A stretch of 34,588 bases of DNA, from positions 1 to 34,588 of the forward strand of contig CAMBUD010000021.1 in NCBI GenBank assembly GCA_945871035.1, read 5' to 3'. The notes beneath the pieces were generated by a model. That model was not told the DNA's origin and made no database searches. It saw only the letters and a program-made list of their open reading frames with translations. This DNA comes from Planctomicrobium piriforme. GTDB taxonomy: Bacteria; Planctomycetota; Planctomycetia; Pirellulales; UBA1268. Position numbers and translations under genes: made by a program. Below, piece by piece: positions 16,299 through 24,690 of this stretch (its first letter is position 1; the number at the start of each line of letters is the position of its first letter).

Positions 16299-17762
16299 AT
16301 GTCGAATCAATCCTTGATCAATCTCGCCTACCTGACCGCCTCGATGCTGTTCATCATGGCCTTCAAGCTCATGACCGGCCCCCGCACAGCCGTGCGTGGT
16401 AATTACTTAGGCGCCGCCGGTATGGCGATCGCCATTCTGGCGGCCTGCTTTGAGAAGCCGGTGGTTTTGAGCCTCACAACTTACGGTGCATGGCCGCTTG
16501 TGATGCTGGGTATTGCGGGCGTGATTGGCGGCGTTATCGGCGCCGTGATGGCCATCAAATATCCGATGACAGGGATGCCACAGATGGTGGCCCTGCTCAA
16601 CGGCTTTGGCGGCGCGGCCTCAACGCTCGTAGCCGGCGCTGAACTGTGGAACATGACACACAACGCCTCGTCATCCGATGCGGTCTTGATGGCCAATTCG
16701 GTCAGACAGTTGGCGCCGTGGACGCAGTTCGCGATCGCCACTGCGTTAACCGGCCTCATCGGCGCGGTCACATTCTGGGGTAGCCTCGTTGCCTTTGCGA
16801 AGCTCGAGGAACTCAAGTCATTCAAAAAAGCTTGGACACATCCGCTGCGGCACTGGATCAACCTCTGCTTGGCGATTGCAACGTTGTGCTTGATCGGGGC
16901 CGTGTGCGCCTACCCAGATTGGACCATCCTCTTCTGGCTGCTTGTGGTTGTCGGCAGCGTGCTTGGTTGCACGCTCACGCTGCCGATCGGCGGTGCCGAC
17001 ATGCCCGTTGTGATCTGCCTGCTCAATAGCTATTCGGGCCTTGCCGCTGCAGCAGCCGGTTTCGTCATCGACAACTCCGTGCTCGTGATTGCCGGGTCAC
17101 TCGTGGGGGCTTCGGGGCTGATTCTAACGGCGATCATGTGCAAAGCGATGAACCGTTCGCTGGTGGGCGTGCTCTTCGGCGGCCTCGGCACATCCACATC
17201 CACGATCTCCGATGACTCCGTTTATGCAGGCAAGATCAAGAGTGCCGGGGTGGAGGAGATCGCCATGGTGCTGGAAGGGGCTTCCCGAGTCGTGATCGTG
17301 CCGGGCTATGGACTCGCTGTCGCCCAGGCACAGCACGCCGTTCGGGAACTGGCCAACGCGCTTGAAAAACGCGGCACAACTGTTGAATATGCGATCCACC
17401 CGGTGGCTGGCCGGATGCCTGGGCACATGAACGTGCTCTTGGCAGAGGCCGACATCCCGTATGAAAAGCTTCGCGAAATGGACGACATCAACCCCACCTT
17501 TCCCGAGACCGACGTGGCAATCGTGATCGGTGCTAACGATGTTGTGAATCCAGCAGCGCGCAGCGATCCTAAGTGCCCGATTGCTGGGATGCCAATTCTG
17601 GATGTCGACAAGGCCCGCACCGTCATCGTTGTGAAGCGGTCACTTGCGCCGGGCTTTGCTGGCATCCCCAACCCGCTGTTCGCCGCCGACAACACGCTGA
17701 TGTATTTTGCCGACGGCAAGAAGGCGATCCTGGACTTAACAGCAGCGCTTGAAAAAGCCTGA
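16299..17762 (+). CDS. pntB: NAD(P) transhydrogenase subunit beta
   Basis: A 487-residue subunit with about eight to nine N-terminal membrane helices (domain II) and a C-terminal NADP(H)-binding domain III. Diagnostic stretches include MTGMPQMVALLNGFGGAAS, LPIGGADMPVVICLLNSYSG, and, in domain III, VPGYGLAVAQAQHAV (the GYGxxxAQ nucleotide loop), HPVAGRMPGHMNVLLAEA, IGANDVVNPAA and VVKRSLAPGFAGIPNPLF. All elements of a working enzyme are present. The protein completes the pntAA-pntAB-pntB operon and is convergent with hemW. Confidence 0.97.
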   Translation: MSNQSLINLAYLTASMLFIMAFKLMTGPRTAVRGNYLGAAGMAIAILAACFEKPVVLSLTTYGAWPLVMLGIAGVIGGVIGAVMAIKYPMTGMPQMVALLNGFGGAASTLVAGAELWNMTHNASSSDAVLMANSVRQLAPWTQFAIATALTGLIGAVTFWGSLVAFAKLEELKSFKKAWTHPLRHWINLCLAIATLCLIGAVCAYPDWTILFWLLVVVGSVLGCTLTLPIGGADMPVVICLLNSYSGLAAAAAGFVIDNSVLVIAGSLVGASGLILTAIMCKAMNRSLVGVLFGGLGTSTSTISDDSVYAGKIKSAGVEEIAMVLEGASRVVIVPGYGLAVAQAQHAVRELANALEKRGTTVEYAIHPVAGRMPGHMNVLLAEADIPYEKLREMDDINPTFPETDVAIVIGANDVVNPAARSDPKCPIAGMPILDVDKARTVIVVKRSLAPGFAGIPNPLFAADNTLMYFADGKKAILDLTAALEKA

Positions 17763-17851
17763 CGCAAAACACCGCCGACGCCAGTCTGAAATGCGTTCAG
17801 TGGCAAGCCTACCGGCAAGTGTGTGACAGTCGGTACAAAGGCGCATGGGGT

Positions 17852-19000
17852 TTAGCCCCTGCCCGTTAAAACTCTCTGCCAGAGTGCGTCCGACAGGAGC
17901 AGTCCTTCGCGGGTGAGCCGCACGCGTTGGCCGTCGTCTGTGGCCAATCCGTCGGCTACCCACGCAACGATCGCTGCACCGGCAATCGTGTCTAACGCCA
18001 GGCCGCTGGCTGCTCGAAACTCCTCGCGGTCGAGACCGTCCCGCCGTCGCAATCCCACGACGACGCGTTCCCGCGCCGCCTCCTCGGGCGTCATTGCGTC
18101 TCGATCGCCTGTGAAATCCTGCCCCTCCAGCACACGCGTCATCCAGCCGGTTGTGCTGCGGTGATTGGTGATCCGCTCGCGACCATCGTAGCGCGCTGCT
18201 CCCGGCCCAAAGGCTTCCCACGGGCGGCAATCCCAGTAGGCCTCGTTGTGGCGGCAGCGAAATCCGGGCCGAGCAAAGTTGGAAACTTCATAGTGCTCAA
18301 AGCCCGCCGCCTCCAGTCGATCAATCGTCGCCTCGAACATCGCCCGCTCGATCGATTCATCGGCCACGCTCAATATTCCCTGCGCGCGCAGCGCATCAAA
18401 TTGCGTCCCCTTTTCCCACGTCAGGCAGTACACCGACACATGTTGCACGCCGAGCGCTATCACCGCTTCGAGATCCTGCTCGACTGCAGCAAGCGACTGA
18501 CCCGGCGCAGCAATCAATAAGTCGACACTCACGCTCAGTCCCGCTCCAAGCAAAGTCGCAGTGGCCTGCCGCACGTCGTCGGGCGAATGATCGCGGTCGA
18601 GCGATCGAAGCGTTGCGGCATCGAGCGATTGGGCTCCGAGACTGAAACGCGTCACACCGAAACCCTTCGCTAGCGCCGCTAGCGGACCTGTCACATCACT
18701 CGGATTGGCTTCCATCGTGATCTCGGCTGTGCCGACGGGCACCAGCGGACCGTGCAGCAAATTGAAGAGCCGCCTCAGGCCAGCGGGCCCCAGATGCGAG
18801 GGCGTGCCACCGCCGAGGTAGAGCGTGTCGAGCGCCAGCGGCAATGGCACCCGCTTCAGTTCGCATGCCATCGCTAAGAAGTAACGCTCGAATAGATCAT
18901 CCCGGCCGGCGAGCAGTGAAAAATCACAGTAGCCACAGCGGTGCCGGCAAAAGGGCACGTGAACGTAGACGGAACGGGGGGGAGCAAGCGCCGGGATCAT
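17852..19000 (-). CDS. hemW: HemW-type radical SAM haem chaperone
   Basis: A 382-residue radical SAM protein of the HemN/HemW family. It begins with VYVHVPFCRHRCGYCDFSLL, containing the CxxxCxxC cluster motif, then LYLGGGTPSHLGP, TMEANPSD, RFSLGAQSLDAATLRSLDRDH, and YCLTWEKGTQF. The C-terminal HemN_C region has YEVSNFARPGFRCRHNEAYWD. The lack of the additional cysteine of true coproporphyrinogen dehydrogenase (CxxxCxxCxC) favours the haem-chaperone HemW group. The start ATG at 19000 lies two bases after the stop of the RNase Z-like gene, so the two are probably coupled. Confidence 0.9.
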   Translation of the reverse strand: MIPALAPPRSVYVHVPFCRHRCGYCDFSLLAGRDDLFERYFLAMACELKRVPLPLALDTLYLGGGTPSHLGPAGLRRLFNLLHGPLVPVGTAEITMEANPSDVTGPLAALAKGFGVTRFSLGAQSLDAATLRSLDRDHSPDDVRQATATLLGAGLSVSVDLLIAAPGQSLAAVEQDLEAVIALGVQHVSVYCLTWEKGTQFDALRAQGILSVADESIERAMFEATIDRLEAAGFEHYEVSNFARPGFRCRHNEAYWDCRPWEAFGPGAARYDGRERITNHRSTTGWMTRVLEGQDFTGDRDAMTPEEAARERVVVGLRRRDGLDREEFRAASGLALDTIAGAAIVAWVADGLATDDGQRVRLTREGLLLSDALWQRVLTGRG

Positions 19001-19002
19001 TG

Positions 19003-19842
19003 TTACAGCCAGGCCTGCAAGCGGCCATCCAGCATGTCGGGAATGCGTTTAGCGAGAATGCGCCGGATGCGCTCGTCGGTATAGCGCGTTGAAAAGTGGG
19101 TGGCAATCACCACTTCGTTTTGAAATTGTTCGCGGCGCGCAAGGAGATCGTCGAGGTGCATGTGCCCAAACTTATGAATTTTTTCTTTGCGATGGCTGTG
19201 GGCTACAAATGTAAGCTCTGTAATTAAAATCATCGCCTCGAACATGGCCGGACAAGCGTCGAGGCCTTCCGGTGTGCTATCGCCCAAATAGGCCACCAGC
19301 GGCACGCGCACCTCCTGTGTCACATCGATACCCGAAAGACGGATGGTGCGAATCGTATCGCTGGGAAGCCCGTGAAACTCCTGCTTGAGCTTGCGCCGGC
19401 GATCCCACACAACGTAGCCAACGCTCGGCAGCGTGTGGTAGGTATTGGAGACCGTCACAACATGCTCGCGAGACAGTTCGATTTCCTCTCCAGGCACCGC
19501 CGGCAGAAGCGTGCACGGCAGGCGGCCGCGATCGAGTCGCGACACAGCCCTGAGCAGCTTTTCAATCGGTTCGATCGCTGTCTCTGGCAGATAGATCGTG
19601 GGCGGCTCCATCTTCATCATCCGGCGCCTCGCCACGTAAACCGGCAAGGCCGCAATGTGATCCAGATGCGTGTGCGAGATAAACCATGTGCTCGTAGCCA
19701 TGAAGCCCCATGGCTGGGCGCCTAGGTCGAAGCCGAGTTTGAGTTCCGGAATGCGCCAGTAGCTTTGCACGGCGGCCCGCGAGTAGCCCTCGATTGTGAG
19801 CCCCTTGTGGACAAAGGTACGAAGGGGTGCATTATCGATCAT
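19003..19842 (-). CDS. RNase Z-like metallo-beta-lactamase hydrolase
   Basis: A 279-residue MBL-fold protein similar to tRNase Z. It has the metal motif FISHTHLDHIAALPVY (HxHxDH), a third histidine in SNTYHTLPSVGYVVWDRRRK, the aspartate in VAYLGDSTPEGLD, the LITELTFV strand, HMHLDDLLAR and VVIATHFSTRYTDERI near the end. These are the two-zinc ligands and the catalytic elements of the family. RNase Z trims the 3' end of tRNA precursors; whether this is the true enzyme or a planctomycete relative with another substrate is unclear because the exosite arm is not obvious. The start ATG lies nine bases after the scpA stop. Confidence 0.85.
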   Translation of the reverse strand: MIDNAPLRTFVHKGLTIEGYSRAAVQSYWRIPELKLGFDLGAQPWGFMATSTWFISHTHLDHIAALPVYVARRRMMKMEPPTIYLPETAIEPIEKLLRAVSRLDRGRLPCTLLPAVPGEEIELSREHVVTVSNTYHTLPSVGYVVWDRRRKLKQEFHGLPSDTIRTIRLSGIDVTQEVRVPLVAYLGDSTPEGLDACPAMFEAMILITELTFVAHSHRKEKIHKFGHMHLDDLLARREQFQNEVVIATHFSTRYTDERIRRILAKRIPDMLDGRLQAWL

Positions 19843-19851
19843 GCGAATTCT

Positions 19852-20592
19852 CTAGCGCACCGACGGCGCTGGCTGTTTGCCGGCAGCAAGCTGCAACCAA
19901 ATCTCGTCGAACAACTTTTCCTGTTGGGCAGATAGCGTTCCGCGGCGCACCAGTTCCAGCACCGCCAGAAAGATGCCCACGAGCTTCATCCTTGGCATAT
20001 CGTGGTCAAACAATTCCGAGAAAGCGACCCTCCCCTTCTCTCGCACGTGGGATTCGACCCGTTCGATATGCGTTTCAATCGGCGTGTCGTCCTGAATGAT
20101 TTTTCGGGGACGCCGCTTTTCTTGTTTGGCGATCACACGCGACATCGCTCCAACGAGATCCCAGACGTGCACATCGCCGATAGTGACCTCTGTCGGTGTT
20201 CCACGCTGCGCCGGTTCGTCGGCAGGCAGACGGGCAAATCGCAACTCCCACTGACGGGCACGATCCTCCAGCATCACAGCAGCGTCGCGGTATTGCTTGT
20301 ACTCTAGCAGTCGCTTTACGAGGTCTTCGCGCACCGGTTCAACGGTCTCCTCGTTTTCCTCAGGCCGCGGCACCAGCGACCGCGCCTTGATTTCGAGCAG
20401 CACGCTGGCCAATTCAACAAACTCTCCCACCTGATCAATGGCGAGGTCTTGGATCACATCGATGTAGGCAATGAACTCTTCGGCAATGCGCGCAATCGGC
20501 ACCTCTATCACGTCCACCTCGTGCCGCTTCACGAGATAGAGCAAGAGATCCATTGGCCCGGAAAAAATATCGATCGCAACCTTGAATTCCAC
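19852..20592 (-). CDS. scpA: Segregation and condensation protein A
   Basis: ScpA is the kleisin of the bacterial SMC condensin, bridging the two SMC heads. This 246-residue product has the N-terminal hallmark FSGPMDLLLYLVKRHEVDV, then a helical bundle (IDQVGEFVELASVLLEIKARSLVP), an acidic linker, and a C-terminal winged-helix end (SELFDHDMPRMKLVGIFLAVLELVRRG, motif only in part). The start codon is GTG. No scpB follows; downstream are the RNase Z-like and hemW genes with almost no spacing, so the three form an operon. Confidence 0.93.
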   Translation of the reverse strand: MEFKVAIDIFSGPMDLLLYLVKRHEVDVIEVPIARIAEEFIAYIDVIQDLAIDQVGEFVELASVLLEIKARSLVPRPEENEETVEPVREDLVKRLLEYKQYRDAAVMLEDRARQWELRFARLPADEPAQRGTPTEVTIGDVHVWDLVGAMSRVIAKQEKRRPRKIIQDDTPIETHIERVESHVREKGRVAFSELFDHDMPRMKLVGIFLAVLELVRRGTLSAQQEKLFDEIWLQLAAGKQPAPSVR

Positions 20593-20836
20593 GCTGGAGC
20601 TACTCGCAGAGGCCTCTGGTCCTATTGGTCATGCCGCTACCGCCATTTGCCGGTGCCCGCCGCTGCCTGTCAATGCCGACTCTCACTTGCGTTCTAGCGG
20701 CGGCTATTCGCTGCAGCGGCCAGCCGCCTGTTGGCCACGGTCAATCACTCGCTGCCTTGCCTGCGCGAGTCTTCATTCCCGGCCAATCGAACGACTTGGC
20801 AAGCTCTTTCCCACAAGGATTCTGATTTTGATTACG

Positions 20837-21433
20837 ATGAAAAGCATGAGCATCGAAACCCTCTGGGCGCCTTGGCGACTGGCATACATACAGGGACGGG
20901 AATCGGTTACAAAGCCCCCCACTCCAGAGCCGATGCAATGGCGCGCCGGTGCCGCGCACGACTGCTTTCTTTGTCGGGCAGCGGCGACACTTCGTGCACA
21001 CGATCGCACGCTGGGCGTGCTTGATCGCACAGCCTGCAGCGTGGTCGTTATTAATCGCTTTCCGTATGCCAACGGCCACCTGCTGGTTGCGCCGCTCGAC
21101 CATCAGGCCACGCTGGCGGGGCTTTCATCTGCGCAGCTTCTCGACCTGCAAACCTGCCTGGCTCGATGGTGCAACTCCATCGAGCATTCGATGCAGGCGC
21201 AGGGCTTCAATATCGGCCTCAACATCGGGATCGCCGCCGGTGCCGGTCTGCCTGGCCATCTCCACTGGCACATCGTGCCGCGTTGGATTGGCGATGTGAA
21301 TTTCATGCCCACTGTAGCCAGCACGCGGGTGTTGCCGCAATCACTCGACAGTCTGTGGGAACAACTCTCCGCAACGGTCGGTTCTCCTGCTCCAGCCGTC
21401 AACCAAAACGCTTCTCACAATAAATTTCCATGA
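20837..21433 (+). CDS. HIT-family nucleotide hydrolase or phosphorylase
   Basis: A 198-residue histidine-triad protein. It begins with the LWAPWRLAYI phrase common to the Ap4A phosphorylase-like branch, has a Zn-type CFLC motif (residues about 37-40), the VVINRFPYANGHLLVAP strand, and the triad GHLHWHIVPRW where the middle His is the nucleophile. Substrates are usually diadenosine polyphosphates or nucleoside phosphoramidates. Translation may start at 20837 or at ATG 20846. The frame is open to 20582, but that region is the divergent promoter region of scpA. Its stop overlaps the dGTPase start by 4 bases. Confidence 0.9.
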   Translation: MKSMSIETLWAPWRLAYIQGRESVTKPPTPEPMQWRAGAAHDCFLCRAAATLRAHDRTLGVLDRTACSVVVINRFPYANGHLLVAPLDHQATLAGLSSAQLLDLQTCLARWCNSIEHSMQAQGFNIGLNIGIAAGAGLPGHLHWHIVPRWIGDVNFMPTVASTRVLPQSLDSLWEQLSATVGSPAPAVNQNASHNKFP

Positions 21434-22578
21434 CTTCTGCCACATTCTCCAGCGACTGGAAATCCCGAGAAGCCCTCGTGCTTGCGCCCTGGGCCATGCA
21501 CGGCGTCGATTCCGCCGGCCGCGTGCATGAGGAGATGCCCCATCCCTTTCGCAGTCCGTATCAGCGTGACCGCGATCGGATCGTCCATTCGGCTGCCTTT
21601 CGACGTCTCGCGCATAAAACGCAAGTCTTCACCGGTTATCCCGGCGACTACCACCGCAGCCGACTCACGCACACGCTGGAAGTGACAAGCATCGCACGCA
21701 CACTTGGCCGGGCGCTGGCCCTCAATGAAGATCTCGTTGAAACGCTCGCTTTGGCGCACGACATCGGGCACCCGCCGCTCGGCCACGCTGGCGAAGACAC
21801 GCTCGCCCAACGGCTCCACGGCGCGGGGGGGTTCAACCACAACTCGCAGGCGCTGCGCATCATGGAGTTGCTGGAAACTCGCTATCCGCAATTTCCTGGC
21901 TTGAATCTTTCCCGCGAGGTTCTGGAATCGCAGGCCACGCGCCAGCGCAGTGGCCAGTGCCTGCCACCGCTGCTCGAGACACAGGTGGTCGACGCTGCCG
22001 ATTCCATTGCCTACGACACCCACGATGCCGATGACGCCATCGAGTTGGGCTTGGTTGCGCTTGAGGAACTGCTCGAGATTCCCTTGGTTTCTGAAGCTGC
22101 TGCGAGAACCCGCGACCGCTACGGCACGCTGGTGGGTGTTGAATTGCGTCGCGCAGTGCTGCACGAGTTGGTCGAGTTTCAGGTGGCGGAACTTGTGGTT
22201 AAAAGCCTGGCAACGCTGGCGGCTCTTTCGATCGACTCGACTGCAAAAGTGCGCGCGGCTTTTTTGGGTTCTAGTGGCAGTGGCAGCCTCCGGATCGTGG
22301 CCCATTCCCCAACTGTGGCTGCCGGAAAAAAACAGCTCGAAACATTTCTCTTTCAGCGGGTATACCGCAGCGATCAGGTGCTGGCCGTGCGGCAGATAAC
22401 GCAGGAGAAATTGGGCCGGCTCTTCGATTGGTACTGCCTCCATCCGGTTGAAATGCCGGCAGGCTACCAGCACCGTGCCGCACAGTTTGGTGTGCCTCGG
22501 AGCGTTGCTGACTACCTAGCGGGCATGAGCGACCGCTATCTGGATTGGGATTACCAGCGTCGGCTGTGTGGCAGTTGA
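21430..22578 (+). CDS. dgt: Deoxyguanosinetriphosphate triphosphohydrolase-like HD protein
   Basis: A 382-residue HD-domain phosphohydrolase of the dGTPase family, which cleaves dNTPs to deoxynucleoside and tripolyphosphate. Motifs: FRSPYQRDRDRIVHSAAFRR (start of the family domain), LTHTLEV (first metal His), ALAHDIGHPPLGHAGEDTL (HD pair), and HDADDAIELGL (distal Asp). This length fits the shorter class of dGTPase-like proteins (about 330-450 residues) rather than the 505-residue E. coli Dgt. ATG overlaps the stop of the HIT gene as ATGA, suggesting coupled expression and shared work in nucleotide clean-up. Confidence 0.93.
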   Translation: MTSATFSSDWKSREALVLAPWAMHGVDSAGRVHEEMPHPFRSPYQRDRDRIVHSAAFRRLAHKTQVFTGYPGDYHRSRLTHTLEVTSIARTLGRALALNEDLVETLALAHDIGHPPLGHAGEDTLAQRLHGAGGFNHNSQALRIMELLETRYPQFPGLNLSREVLESQATRQRSGQCLPPLLETQVVDAADSIAYDTHDADDAIELGLVALEELLEIPLVSEAAARTRDRYGTLVGVELRRAVLHELVEFQVAELVVKSLATLAALSIDSTAKVRAAFLGSSGSGSLRIVAHSPTVAAGKKQLETFLFQRVYRSDQVLAVRQITQEKLGRLFDWYCLHPVEMPAGYQHRAAQFGVPRSVADYLAGMSDRYLDWDYQRRLCGS

Positions 22579-22689
22579 CGGCTGCGTGTTCCTCTCTTTC
22601 CTCTATTTCCGCGTGGGATCGCTCGAGAATGTGTGCTAGGATTGCCCGCGGGCTGGTGTTTCTCCCTCGCCACTTTTTGGTGTTCATGC

Positions 22690-23712
22690 ATGCCGCTACT
22701 CATCCTACGCACAGTTTTCATGATGGTCTCGGCGGGAATCGCCGTGCTGATATTCAACTCTCCGCTGATGCGTGAGGCACCCATGTGGGTGCCGGGGGCA
22801 GTGCTGGTGGGAATGATTGCCTTGCCAATGCTGGTGATCGCGGTCGACAGCTCGATCCGCAAAAAAAATCTTACGGTCATCACGGCGGTCTACTTCGGTC
22901 TATTGGTCGGCGTTTTTCTTAATTACGTTGCCATTTTGGCGCTGACGCCGATCCTGCCGAAGTCTGGCAGTCCGGTGGCCGATTGGTTGCCGCTGATTCT
23001 TGGCATGCTGCTGTGTTACATCTGCACCAGTCTTTTGCTGCAAACTCGCAACGATTTTCGCTTTCTTATTCCCTACGTTGAATTTGTCCGTGACGTGCAG
23101 GGACTGCGTCCCAATCTGCTCGATTCCAGCGCCATCATCGACGGTCGGATTGCCGACCTCGCAGAAGCTGGCGTGTTTGAAAGCCGATTGGTCGTGCCAA
23201 CATTTATAATCGATGAATTGCAGGCCGCTGCTGATTCATCCGATAAGCAGCGGCGACTGCGAGGGCGGCGAGGCTTGGATGTCCTTGGACGACTGCAGGC
23301 CAGTAAAAGGCTTAACATTGAAGTGCTCTCGCCTCATGATCAGGCCGATGCCACGGCTGCTAGTGAGTCGCGAGTGGTGTCGATGGCGAAGCTTCTCGCA
23401 GGACGCATCATCACTAACGATGCTAATCTGGTGAAGATCGCTGAAGTGTTCTCGGTGCCCACGATCAATGTCAATGATGTGGCGATAGCGTTGCAATCGG
23501 CATTCGTTGCCGGTGATTTTTTCGATGTGCGACTATCCAAGCCAGGTGAGGGGCCAGGCCAAGCCGTGGGGTATCTCGATGACGGCACAATGGTGGTGGT
23601 GGAAAGTGCCCGCGACCAGATCGGCCGCAGCGTGCATGTGAGCGTCACCAGCACGCTGCAAACCAGCGCTGGCCGTCTTGTCTTCGCTAAGCCCGAAGAA
23701 TCGCGACTCTAG
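22690..23712 (+). CDS. PIN and TRAM domain membrane protein (YacL-like)
   Basis: This 340-residue protein has four N-terminal membrane segments (about residues 4-25, 34-55, 65-90, 100-120), then a PIN nuclease domain (LLDSSAIIDGRIADL, VPTFIIDELQ, and GRIITNDANLVKIA, giving the acidic metal-binding residues), and a C-terminal TRAM domain (GEGPGQAVGYLDDGTMVVVE through IGRSVHVSVTS). The same order is found in YacL-type proteins. RNA cleavage or binding at the membrane is expected but substrates are not known. The ATG at 22690 is used because the frame upstream (to 22633) is not conserved. It follows the dGTPase by 111 bases. Confidence 0.9.
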   Translation: MPLLILRTVFMMVSAGIAVLIFNSPLMREAPMWVPGAVLVGMIALPMLVIAVDSSIRKKNLTVITAVYFGLLVGVFLNYVAILALTPILPKSGSPVADWLPLILGMLLCYICTSLLLQTRNDFRFLIPYVEFVRDVQGLRPNLLDSSAIIDGRIADLAEAGVFESRLVVPTFIIDELQAAADSSDKQRRLRGRRGLDVLGRLQASKRLNIEVLSPHDQADATAASESRVVSMAKLLAGRIITNDANLVKIAEVFSVPTINVNDVAIALQSAFVAGDFFDVRLSKPGEGPGQAVGYLDDGTMVVVESARDQIGRSVHVSVTSTLQTSAGRLVFAKPEESRL

Positions 23713-23783
23713 TGACTGCTCGGCTGGATCTAGGCTGGAGATCTGTGCCCCCTTAGTCCACAAAGCTCGTGCGGAATCGGGGT

Positions 23784-23801
23784 GTTTGCATGCTGGCAAA
23801 C
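23784..23801 (-). terminator. Hairpin at the 3' end of the exported-protein cluster
   Basis: GTTTGC (23784-23789) and GCAAAC (23796-23801) form a perfect 6-bp stem with a 6-base loop, touching the stop codon of the alpha/beta hydrolase gene. The gap between the two convergent genes holds no other obvious signal. There is no U-tract, so the terminator call is tentative. Confidence 0.3.
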
Positions 23802-24643
23802 TACTTGGCGTTTTGAATGACAAAATCGACAAGTTCTTGGCACTGGAAAAATCCCTCCCAGAAGTTGTGCCCTTGGCCCTGGGGAACGATCAGTTGCATG
23901 CTGCCGCCCAGATTGCGATACCGCAGCGCAACAGCGCCGGAATTTTTCTCCAGTGGCACAACCGTATCGCTGTCGCCGTGGATCGCGAAGAGTGGCACCT
24001 GGGCTTTGGCCAGCGGTGCTAAGCGGGCCACCGGATTGTGCTTTTCTAATTGCTGCGCCAGTTCCTCGCCGGAACAACTGTAGTCGCGGCAGGCTTTTTC
24101 CAAGCCGGGATAGCTCTCCAGATCGCAGACAGGATAGATACCGGCGATGCAACTCACCTGATCAGGATGCTCCGCCGCCCAGTTAAAAGCAAACAAACCA
24201 CCGCGACTGCGGGCTAAAAAACAGGGCTTCGCGGAGAAGCCGCGGTGCGTTATGAGTTCGTCATAAAGCGCTGTAAAGATTTCTCGGCTCTGCGGATTAC
24301 CGTGGGTGTCACCGGCATCGATGCCAGCGACTGCAATGCCAGCGGCAAGAAATTTTTCGAACATCCAATCCTCGCCGGCTCCCGGCAGATTTTGGCCCAG
24401 CAGACAGGGCGTGTAGGCCACCCAAGGGATCGGCCGATTCACGTCGACTTTTTGTGGAACAATAACGAATGCCCGGTGGCCTGTGATCTCAAAGCAGGGC
24501 AGTGACTTCGTCGGCGACTGGGCGGCGGCCGACGACCATGCAGCGGCCACCATTGTCAAAGCGCAGGCGATGACTGCCGCGAGCCACACTTGCCGGCTGG
24601 GTGTCGCAACTAAAACGGCATGGCTTTTTGTACAACGTTGCAT
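23801..24643 (-). CDS. Secreted alpha/beta hydrolase
   Basis: A 280-residue protein with a long signal peptide (hydrophobic part VWLAAVIACALTMVAAAW). The mature domain has the alpha/beta hydrolase order: a core strand around PWVAYTP, the nucleophile elbow ARSRGGL (Ser in a variant RSRGG elbow), acid Asp in IHGDSDTVVP, and catalytic His in GQGHNFW near the C-terminus. It resembles prolyl-oligopeptidase or esterase-like exported hydrolases; the substrate is unknown. A TTG at 24670 with CGAGG upstream is an alternative start (289 residues). It begins 20-47 bases after the DUF1501 gene and is probably the last gene of that operon. Confidence 0.85.
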   Translation of the reverse strand: MQRCTKSHAVLVATPSRQVWLAAVIACALTMVAAAWSSAAAQSPTKSLPCFEITGHRAFVIVPQKVDVNRPIPWVAYTPCLLGQNLPGAGEDWMFEKFLAAGIAVAGIDAGDTHGNPQSREIFTALYDELITHRGFSAKPCFLARSRGGLFAFNWAAEHPDQVSCIAGIYPVCDLESYPGLEKACRDYSCSGEELAQQLEKHNPVARLAPLAKAQVPLFAIHGDSDTVVPLEKNSGAVALRYRNLGGSMQLIVPQGQGHNFWEGFFQCQELVDFVIQNAK

Positions 24644-24690
24644 GCCGCTAACGCCTCGCAAGATTTTCAAAAGAATGCCTCGCTCTGACG

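Noticed and set aside
17847..17859. GGGG-TTTAG-CCCC hairpin as terminator between pntB and hemW
   Set aside because: The stem is only four base pairs, overlaps the hemW stop codon, and no U-tract follows on either strand.
21415..22473. A 352-codon open frame antisense to dgt
   Set aside because: It mirrors a well-conserved HD-domain gene. Its composition is arbitrary and it has no recognisable domain, as expected for a shadow frame in GC-rich DNA.
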